5,725 bases of DNA from Saprospiraceae bacterium (GTDB lineage Bacteria > Bacteroidota > Bacteroidia > Chitinophagales > Saprospiraceae). Position 1 is the stretch's first letter. Each line of letters starts with the position of its first letter. The notes under the pieces are model-generated. The model saw only the letters and a list, made by a program, of their open reading frames with translations, was not told where the DNA came from and made no database searches. Of this stretch, positions 1-5,725 are shown piece by piece. The DNA is taken from contig JALHPW010000361.1 of NCBI GenBank assembly GCA_022842255.1, forward strand, positions 1 to 5,725. The letters run 5' to 3'. A program made the position numbers and the translations under genes.

Positions 1-480
1 CTGGATGAGCCAGTGGTCGGACTGTTGAAAAAAATAGAGATTCCGGTGTTGATCCTGTGGGGCGAGCAGGACTATCTCATTCGCCCAGAGCAAGCCCGGA
101 TTGCGGGTAAACTCATTCCGGAGAACAACATTCAAACTTTTTCGCCCTGCGGACATCTCCTGCAATGGGAATGTGCCCCGGAAATCAATGCGGCCATTGC
201 CCAATTCGTTTGTCCCCAAAACCAGGGGGCCGACCCTCCTCCAATCGCGCTCATCCAGGCCGATCAGCGGGCCTGTATCGCGCCTTGCACCCTTCAGTGC
301 CTCAATAAATCTATCAACGCGGATCAGTATGTCTGGATGGTCAACGACAAAGTGGTGAGCCGTGAAAAAGACCTCGTATTTACCCTCAAAAAAGCGGAAG
401 GATACCGGATAACCCTGATTGCTAAAAAAGGAAACCAATCAGACAGGATGGAAATAACGCTGCGTGGTATGGGCGAATGA
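1..480 (+). CDS. Alpha/beta hydrolase with C-terminal PKD-like domain (5' partial)
   Basis: The frame is open from base 1 to a TGA at 478-480, giving 159 visible residues; the start is off the window. Visible residues 12-24 read as the late beta strand of an alpha/beta hydrolase fold (IPVLILWGEQD), and Asp24 fits the acid of the catalytic triad. Residues 50-52 (CGH) followed by a helix ending near 70 fit the catalytic His52 and the final helix where such enzymes normally stop. The nucleophile elbow would lie in the missing part. After a short Pro-rich linker (about 75-82), residues 83-155 resemble a PKD/Ig-like beta sandwich: APC..LQCLNKS, then a YVW core Trp at 112, then a GYRITLIAKKG strand and SDRMEITL. 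Six cysteines fall at 50, 58, 71, 92, 96 and 100. The hydrolase assignment is firm at superfamily level, but the substrate cannot be told. The PKD call is from pattern alone. The next gene is convergent, so this gene ends its own transcript. Confidence 0.85.
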   Translation: MDEPVVGLLKKIEIPVLILWGEQDYLIRPEQARIAGKLIPENNIQTFSPCGHLLQWECAPEINAAIAQFVCPQNQGADPPPIALIQADQRACIAPCTLQCLNKSINADQYVWMVNDKVVSREKDLVFTLKKAEGYRITLIAKKGNQSDRMEITLRGMGE

Positions 481-523
481 GGGGTGCGAAGCCAAGGCAA
501 ACACAGGAGCAATTGCCTTAAAA

Positions 524-540
524 AGCCGCAGCGCTGCGAA
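524..540 (+). repeat. Solo copy of the GC-rich repeat end found at 617 and 768
   Basis: AGCCGCAGCGCTGCGAA here differs by one base from 617-633 (AGCCGCAGCGCGGCGAA), and the same sequence recurs in reverse complement at the right end of the inverted repeat (752-768). It contains a perfect 12-base palindrome, CGCAGCGCTGCG, at 527-538. The octamer GAGCAATT lies just upstream (507-514) and also, in reverse complement, just outside the right end of the larger element (771-778). This suggests a related or partial copy of the same element. The function is unknown. Confidence 0.55.
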
Positions 541-579
541 AAAGCGTAATTTCCTGCATGTCAGGAAGTTGCGCTTTTT
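539..579 (+). terminator. Rho-independent, probably bidirectional, terminator
   Basis: An 18-base 5' arm (539-556, AAAAAGCGTAATTTCCTG) pairs fully with 562-579 (CAGGAAGTTGCGCTTTTT) around a 5-base loop (CATGT). Two pairs are U-G wobbles when read as + strand RNA. The 3' arm ends in six T's (575-580), so on the + strand it fits an intrinsic terminator for the hydrolase gene that ends 58 bases upstream. The A run opening the 5' arm gives a U tract on the - strand as well, so it may also stop read-through from the efflux operon. No other stem in the window has this classic form. Confidence 0.8.
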
Positions 580-616
580 TGTTTCTATACGCGCCACACG
601 AATTTTGGGGGAAACC

Positions 617-768
617 AGCCGCAGCGCGGCGAAACGTCTGTAGCAGGCAATTCAGGCAACATGAACGGAGGTGCATCGCACCGGAACAATCCTGGTGATG
701 TTACGGTGCGATGCACCTCCATGTGAATTCCTGCCATTTTGCTACAGACGCTTCGCCGCGCTGCGGCT
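617..768. repeat. Long nested inverted repeat (palindromic intergenic element)
   Basis: The outer arms 617-645 and 740-768 are complementary at 28 of 29 positions, the exception being A634 opposite C751. The inner arms 667-683 and 704-720 (GGAGGTGCATCGCACCG and its complement) pair at all 17 positions around a 20-base loop, in which AACA (685-688) can pair with TGTT (699-702). Bases 646-666 and 721-739 between the stems are only partly complementary. Each arm also folds by itself: GCCGC-AGC-GCGGC at the outer end and GGTGC-ATC-GCACC in the inner stem. This looks like a mobile or dispersed palindromic element of REP or MITE type rather than a simple terminator. I see no target-site duplication and no coding capacity. 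Confidence 0.8.
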
Positions 769-790
769 AAAATTGCTCTTCAATGATTGT

Positions 791-828
791 GTGTCTGCCC
801 TGCGGGGGAGGAGCTTGCAGGGCAAACG
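791..828. other. Short imperfect hairpin
   Basis: TGCCCTGC (796-803) pairs with GCAGGGCA (817-824) around a 13-base purine-rich loop that includes GGGGGAGGAG. Beyond one mismatch, GTGT (791-794) can pair with ACGC (825-828) using one wobble. No T run follows on either strand, so it is not a standard terminator. It sits between the two long inverted repeats and its role is unknown. Confidence 0.45.
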
Positions 829-872
829 CATGATAACTGAAGTGGAAAATATGAGAAAAGAAGCGTTTTTTT

Positions 873-1125
873 GATTGACGATTAATAGATTACACGATTG
901 TTGATTTTTGAAGGAGGAGATTGACGATTGGTTGAATTTTTGATTGTTGATGTTTGTAAATCTCTCGAAATCAATTTTTTAATTAAAAATACCTAATTTT
1001 TCCCAGACTTCTAGGCGGGCTAAATGGGGTATCTCACTACTTCAAAAATCATCAATCAAATATTCATCCAATCGTCAATCTATTCCTTCAAAAATCAACA
1101 ATCATGTAATAGTCATTCGTCAATC
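873..1125. repeat. Large inverted repeat made of two direct plus two inverted ~46-base units
   Basis: The left arm 873-951 matches the reverse complement of 1048-1125 at about 68 of 79 positions by eye, with one single-base gap and weaker similarity a few bases further inward. Each arm is itself a degenerate tandem pair: GATTGACGATT occurs at 873 and 919, and GATTGTTGAT at 896 and 942, both with a 46-base period. On the opposite strand the matching GATTGACGA units begin at 1125 and 1080. The loop, about 96 bases, is AT-rich and has the perfect 14-base palindrome TTTTTAATTAAAAA at 976-989. The element lies 44 bases past the stop of the efflux operon and could act as a transcript end. A MITE-like or other dispersed repeat is the alternative. 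No clear target-site duplication is seen. Confidence 0.75.
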
Positions 1126-1169
1126 CATAAATTACCGCATTCCACACCTAAAATCTTTGAAATGCCCTC

Positions 1170-2603
1170 CTACCGCCAGCCTCCACCCAATGCCCGATAC
1201 AGGTTAACCTTCGCGTCCAACTGTCTCTTCTTGATCTCGATTACCTCCATTTTGGATTCCAATGCCTCTCTTTGGGTCAATAACACTTCGGCATAATCCG
1301 CTCGCGCCGAATTGAACAAGGTATTGGCGATGCGCGTAGATTCGTTCAGGATCTCTACCTCCTTGGTTTTGAGTGCATAACTTTTATTGAAGTTTTCCAA
1401 CTTGGAAAGCTGATTCAGCACATCCACATAAGCATTCAGGATAGATTGTTCATATTTGTAAACAGCCTGCACCTGCTGCGCACTGGCATTGTTGAACTGG
1501 GCATAAATGGCGTTTTTATTGATGAGTGGAGCCATCATATCGCCGGCCAGGTTAAACAAAATAGAATGTGGGTTCAGTAGGTACAGGGGGTTGAATGCCT
1601 GTAACCCGAGGTCTGCCTGAATATCCAGCGAAGGCAGGAAATTGGCCCGCGCCACCTGGACATCCAGTTTGGCGGCCGACAATTCCAATTCCGCCTGCCG
1701 AATATCCGGACGGTTGAGCAGCAGCTGGGATGGGACGCCTACGGCAAACGAATCTACCGCCAAACCCAAAAACCGATCCACGTTTCGGTTGATGGGCCGG
1801 GGCATGCTGCCGCTGAGAAAGTGGAGGCGGTTTTCGGTCTCAACAATCTGCTGTCGGATGGAATATTGGAGGTTTTGGGTGTTGAGCAATTGGGCTTCAA
1901 ACCGGTTGACGGCCAACTGGGTTACCCTGGCTGCAGATTTCTGCTGTTGTACTACATTCAATGCACTGGATTGAATTTCAATGTTTTGATCGATAATCTT
2001 CAGCAAATTATCCAAAGCCAAAAGCTCATAATACGAGTCCGCAATTTCAGCGATCAAATTGGTGGTCATGAAGTTTTTGCCTTCCGTACTGGCCAGGTAT
2101 CGCATCACCGCAGCTTTCTTGGCATTGCGCAGTTTTTTCCAGATGTCCAATTCCCAAGAGGCCGAAAGCCCAAGGCCAAAATCCTGCAAGGGCTCCGGAA
2201 AGGCCTTGCCTGGCTTGACCTCGAGTTGCTCTTCCAGCGCCCCAAACCGGGTGTAACGCCCTGGTTTTTCGGTGGCAATGCCAGCGCCCATGTTCACGAA
2301 CGGCAGGTATTCCCCTTTGCGGGCCCGAACCTCGTTTTTACTGATTTCTATTTCCTGAAGCAGGATGTTCAGTTCCTGATTGTGCACCAAGGCGGTATCG
2401 ATCAAAGCCACCAGGTTGCTGTCGGCAAAATAGGTCCTCCAGTTTTGCTCGGCAATATTCGTGTTGTCGACCTTGCGATTGCTGAAAGTCTCAGGAACCG
2501 ATTTTTGCTCCTGTTTCAGGACTACTTTGGGCGCCTTGCAAGCCCCGAACGACCCTAGTATAAGCATAGCCCCAAGCAGGAGGCGGATTGATTTATTGTC
2601 CAT
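1170..2603 (-). CDS. RND efflux outer-membrane channel lipoprotein, NodT/TolC family
   Basis: At 477 residues this is a usual length for the family. It is the outer-membrane duct of a tripartite exporter, trimeric in known homologues, with a beta barrel in the outer membrane and an alpha-helical tunnel in the periplasm. The N-terminus has a short charged stretch, a hydrophobic run (about residues 8-20) and Cys22 in FGAC-K, a lipobox with Phe at -3, so it is probably a lipoprotein. Two outer-membrane efflux repeats follow, about 55-260 and 290-475. Hallmarks are SWELDIWKKLRNAKKAA (149-165), VPSQLLLNRPDIRQAE (290-305), ARANFLPSLDI (318-328) and the terminal YRALGGGWR. The ATG at 2601-2603 is chosen because it gives the full signal peptide; Met13 would destroy it. 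The start overlaps the end of the pump gene by 11 bases, and only a weak purine stretch (GGAAAAAG) precedes it, which favours translational coupling. The substrate is not predictable. Confidence 0.95.
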   Translation of the reverse strand: MDNKSIRLLLGAMLILGSFGACKAPKVVLKQEQKSVPETFSNRKVDNTNIAEQNWRTYFADSNLVALIDTALVHNQELNILLQEIEISKNEVRARKGEYLPFVNMGAGIATEKPGRYTRFGALEEQLEVKPGKAFPEPLQDFGLGLSASWELDIWKKLRNAKKAAVMRYLASTEGKNFMTTNLIAEIADSYYELLALDNLLKIIDQNIEIQSSALNVVQQQKSAARVTQLAVNRFEAQLLNTQNLQYSIRQQIVETENRLHFLSGSMPRPINRNVDRFLGLAVDSFAVGVPSQLLLNRPDIRQAELELSAAKLDVQVARANFLPSLDIQADLGLQAFNPLYLLNPHSILFNLAGDMMAPLINKNAIYAQFNNASAQQVQAVYKYEQSILNAYVDVLNQLSKLENFNKSYALKTKEVEILNESTRIANTLFNSARADYAEVLLTQREALESKMEVIEIKKRQLDAKVNLYRALGGGWR

Positions 2604-5600
2604 TTCTGTTCTTTTTCCGATTAACGATTTTTAAGAGTACGTTCAGTTTTTGAATCTTTTTGAGCAGGGAAGCTTCTGAATCGCTTTCCACAAAATCCTC
2701 GGTGAGCGGATTTTGGTCTTCGTCCTGAATCAGCTTTTTGCCCTCCGAGAGTTTTCCAAAAACATAGTAAAGCCCGGGCACTACGATGACCCCGAAGATG
2801 GTACCAAGCAACATACCTCCGAGCGACGAAGCGCCAATGGTCCGGTTGCCCACCGCACCGGCCCCGGTGGCCCTTACCAGCGGAACCAAGCCGGCAATGA
2901 AGGCAAAAGAGGTCATCAAAATCGGCCTGAACCTCGTTTTGGCGCCTTCTACGGCCGCCTCGACCAGGGTAGCGCCCTGATTGTGCTTCTGAATGGCAAA
3001 CTCAACAATCAACACGGCGTTTTTACCCAACAGGCCCACCAACATGATCATGCCAATCTGGGCATAGATGTCGTTGTTCAATCCCATGAGTTTCAACAAC
3101 AAATAAGACCCGAAAATACCGGCGGGCAAAGAGAGCAAAACAGCAAACGGAATGAGGAAACTCTCGTACTGTGAGGCCAGCACCAGATACACGAAAATAA
3201 ACACGATGATGAACACATACAACGCTTCGTTGCCCCTGTTGGCCTCATCATACGAAAGACCTTCCCAGGCAATATCGTATCCGTTGGGCAGGGTTTCGCG
3301 GGCCACTTCCCGGATGGCCTCAATGGCTTCGCCGGTGGTGTAGCCCTGGGTGGGCACCCCCCTGATGGCCGAGGAGGTGTAAAGGTTAAAGCGGGTAATT
3401 TCGTTCGGCCCCTGCGTCTTGAGGAGTGTAGCAAAGGCAGAATAAGGCACCATCTCATCCCGGTTGTTTTTGACGTAGAGGTTCAGGATGTCTGAAGGCA
3501 AACGGCGGTATTCCGGACTGGCCTGGGTGTACACTTTATAGAAAGCGTTGAAACGCGTGAAACCTTGTTCGTAGGTACTGCCAATCAAGATGTTCAGGTT
3601 TTCCATAGCCGTTGCAATGGAAATGCCCTTTTGCATGGCTTTTTCATTGTCGATCTGAATCTCAAATTGCGGGTAATTGGCAGCATAGAAAGAGAACAAG
3701 CCGGAAAGCTCTTTCCGTTTTTTCAAGGCTTCCATGAATTCGGTATTGATCCGGTCAAGTTCCTGATAATCAATGGTGCTGTTTTTATCCAGCAAGCGCA
3801 GGGAAAAACCATCGGAAGAGCCGTAACCAGGCACCGCAGGTGGCTCGAAGTATTCTACCACGGCCCCCAGGTCTTTGGTTTTCTCTTCCAATTCCTCAAT
3901 CACTTCTTTGGCGGAATGTTGGCGGTGTTCCCAGTCTTTCAGGTTGATAAGGCAGGTGCCCGCGTTGGAGCCCCGACCTTCGGTGAGGATCTCGTAACCC
4001 GCCAGGGAGGTTACCGATTGGATGTCTTCAATTTCCTCCGCAATTTTCTGCAGCTGCTCTGATACCTCATTGGTGCGTTCCAGGGTACTGCCCGGGGGCG
4101 TTTGTACGATGGCATAGATTTGTCCCTGGTCTTCGTTGGGGATGAAGCCGGTTGGGAGCGATTCGTTGATTTTGAAAATGCCAAAACCAAAAGCCAGGAG
4201 CATCCCGAAGGTGATGAGTCGCCTGTTCACAATCAGCCGGATCAGCCCGGTGTATTTGTAGGTGACCCGTTCAAAACTCCGGTTGAACCAGGCTATAAAC
4301 CGGTCAATCGGCGATCGTTTTCTCAATTTGCCGTTGTGCGGGTTTCGCAAGATCATGGCACAAAGCACCGGGGTCAGGGTGAGCGCCACCACGCCGGAAA
4401 GGACAATGGAACTGGCCATGGTGATGGAAAACTGCCGGTAAAACACCCCCACGGGACCGGTCATGAAGGCAATGGGCACAAACACCGCAGTCATGATCAG
4501 GGTGATGGCGATTACCGCGCCGCTGATCTCGCCCAACACTTTCTGGACCGCCTGATAGGGCGATAAAAATTCAGCCTCCATCTTGGCGTGCACGGCCTCT
4601 ACCACCACGATGGCGTTGTCGACCACAATACCAATGGCCAAAACGAGGGCAAAAAGGGTAATCAGGTTGATCGTAAGGCCAAACAACTGCATGAACACAA
4701 AGGCGCCCACCAGCGATACCGGCACCGCAATGATGGGAATGAGGGTGGAACGCCAATCACCCAGAAACAGGAATACCACCAATGCAACCAGGATAAAAGC
4801 CTCCAAAAGGGTGTGCATCACCTTGTCGATCGAGGCATCTACGAATTTGGAGACATCGTAGTTGATTTCGAGTTCCATGCCCGGCGGGAAATCCTTTTTC
4901 AGCTCTTCCAGTTTTTCTTTGGATTTGGCAATCACCTCACTGGCATTGGTGCCGAAGTTTTGCTTCAATACGATGGAAGCCGAGGCATACCCGTCTTTGT
5001 TGGAATAAATGTCGAAGAATTCGCTGCCCAGTTCAACCTCTGCCAACTCTTTCAAACGCAGGATTTCGCCTTCCGGATTGGCTCGAATAATGATGTTTTC
5101 GTATTCCTCCGGTTTGTTGAACCGGCCTTTATAGGAAAGGGTGAACTCCAGGGATTGGGCCTGTTTACCCGAGGCTTGCCCCAAACGTCCCGGCCTACCA
5201 ATGATGCTTTGCTCTTCCATGGCCTTCATCACTTCTTCGGTCGATACATTGTAGGCCCGCATCCGGTCGGGCTTGAGCCAAACACGCATGGCATAGGTAC
5301 GGCTCCCCAGGATTTGGGCCCGGCCCATGCCTTTGATGCGTTGCAATTCAGGGATGATGTGCACGCTTGCGTAGTTGTACAGAAATTTTTCGTCGGCGTT
5401 TTTGTCCGTGCTGTACAGGTTCACGTACATCAACATACTGGGTTGTATAGGCGTGATGATGATCCCTTCCCGCTGCACCAAGGGCGGCAGGTTGTTCATG
5501 ATGGCATCTACCCGGGTCTTTACGTTCACCACCGCCGCATTGGGGTCGGTGCCGGGCTCGAATACGATCTGAATGGTGGCCTCGCCCGCACTGGTGGCGT

Positions 5601-5711
5601 CGGAGGTCAGGTAGAGCATGCCTTGTACCCCATTGATGGCGCGTTCCAGGGGGATCAAGGTGGATTCCACCAAGACCTGTGCGCTGGCGCCCGGGTAGGC
5701 GATGAAGATGT
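2593..5711 (-). CDS. RND efflux pump, inner-membrane permease, HAE1 (AcrB/MexB-like) family (5' partial)
   Basis: This is the proton-driven pump of the tripartite exporter. The frame is open to the right edge, and a TTG at 5671-5673 is internal, not the start. Counting from that TTG, 1026 residues are visible, with IYIFIAYPGASAQ just before it. By alignment to AcrB from memory, about 40-50 residues including TM1 are missing. Visible parts are a first periplasmic porter/docking loop (to about 285), TM2-6 (about 286-441), TM7 (484-501), a second periplasmic loop (502-815) and TM8-12 (816-973). Proton-relay residues are Asp352 in TM4 (AIGIVVDNAIVVVEA), Lys884 in TM10 (GLLGKNAVLIVEFA) and Arg916 in TM11 (RFRPILMTS). 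The position matching AcrB Asp408 is Asn353. After TM12 comes a long charged tail (about 974-1026), acidic and then basic. It overlaps the outer-membrane channel gene by 11 bases. An adaptor protein gene is expected upstream, off the window. HAE1 is preferred over heavy-metal RND types because of the QFSIT and MTSFAFIAGLVPL wording. The substrate is unknown. Confidence 0.95.
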
Positions 5712-5725
5712 AGATCGGAAGAGCA
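5712..5725 (+). other. Illumina TruSeq adapter remnant at the contig end (artefact)
   Basis: The last 14 bases, AGATCGGAAGAGCA, equal the first 14 bases of the standard TruSeq read 1 adapter. They lie exactly at the end of the window. Read on the - strand they would add the residues ALPI to the pump, which happen to look a little like the LPxAQYP stretch of AcrB relatives but lie too close to YPGAS. The A at 5712 could be either genomic or adapter. Everything from here on should be treated as non-genomic. Confidence 0.9.

Larger units (their letters stand above)
481..1169. other. Non-coding convergent intergenic region rich in palindromes
   Basis: About 690 bases separate the stop codons of two convergent genes. 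I see no credible gene here: the longest open frames (671-874 and the one starting at 1024) run through inverted repeats or into the antisense of the efflux gene, and have no family resemblance. The region is packed with secondary structure instead. It holds a terminator-like hairpin, two long inverted repeats, and smaller hairpins at 494-519 (7-base stem AAGGCAA/TTGCCTT, no U tract) and 791-828. I noticed no tRNA or rRNA signature. Confidence 0.8.

Noticed and set aside
494..519. Hairpin AAGGCAA/TTGCCTT as terminator of the hydrolase gene
   Set aside because: The stem is only seven pairs with a 12-base loop and is followed by A's rather than T's. The stronger hairpin at 539-579 fits better.
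671..874. Plus-strand open frame of 67 codons
   Set aside because: It runs through the inner and right arms of the inverted repeat and the 791-828 hairpin, has no recognisable family features and no convincing ribosome site. It is explained by the repeat sequence.
873..1125. CRISPR-like array from the repeated ~46-base units
   Set aside because: There are only four degenerate units, two in each orientation, with no regular unique spacers and no cas genes. It is an inverted repeat.
1024..1296. Plus-strand open frame of 90 codons
   Set aside because: It is made of the AT-rich right arm of the second inverted repeat and then the antisense of the C-terminus of the outer-membrane channel gene. 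Its composition is Ser/Asn/Ile-rich and it resembles no family.
1821..2558. Plus-strand open frame of 245 codons opposite the outer-membrane channel gene
   Set aside because: It is long but lies entirely antisense to a gene with clear family motifs throughout. Other plus-strand frames over 2713-4861 are antisense shadows of the pump in the same way.
5671..5673. TTG as the start codon of the RND pump
   Set aside because: The frame stays open upstream and encodes IAYPGASAQ, a conserved part of the family, and TM1 would be missing. The gene is cut by the contig end.
5713..5724. ALPI at the visible N-terminus as the conserved LPxAQYP motif of HAE1 pumps
   Set aside because: These four residues are encoded by the reverse complement of the Illumina adapter, and the spacing to YPGAS is too short for the real motif.

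Overview
This is the end of an assembled contig, most likely from a member of the Bacteroidota. Three things suggest this: a tripartite efflux pair whose wording resembles the HAE1/NodT sets common in that phylum, a PKD-like domain with the YxW signature often seen there, and weak Shine-Dalgarno spacing with roughly even GC in the genes. A Saprospiraceae-like organism is my guess from the style of the intergenic repeats. It is low confidence, since no ribosomal or other marker gene is present.

Layout. Positions 1-480 (+) hold the C-terminal part of an alpha/beta hydrolase with an added PKD-like domain; its N-terminus lies off the left edge. Positions 481-1169 are non-coding and lie between convergent genes. 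They carry a strong bidirectional terminator-like hairpin (539-579), a nested inverted repeat (617-768), a smaller hairpin (791-828) and a second large inverted repeat built from four copies of a unit of about 46 bases (873-1125). Positions 1170-2603 (-) encode a NodT/TolC-type outer-membrane efflux lipoprotein. Positions 2593 to about 5711 (-) encode an RND (HAE1 family) inner-membrane pump that lacks only its first 40-50 residues. The last 14 bases (5712-5725) match the start of the Illumina TruSeq adapter and are probably not genomic.

How the genes work together. The pump and the outer-membrane channel overlap by 11 bases in the order pump then channel, so they are almost certainly cotranscribed and translationally coupled. 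With a periplasmic adaptor (membrane fusion protein), expected upstream of the pump but off the right edge, they would form a proton-driven drug or amphiphile exporter. The hydrolase is transcribed towards this operon and shows no evident functional link to it.

I do not see a clearly new biological system here. The coding content is ordinary efflux machinery. The parts worth a second look are the two palindromic intergenic elements, the hydrolase-PKD fusion and the adapter sequence at the contig end.
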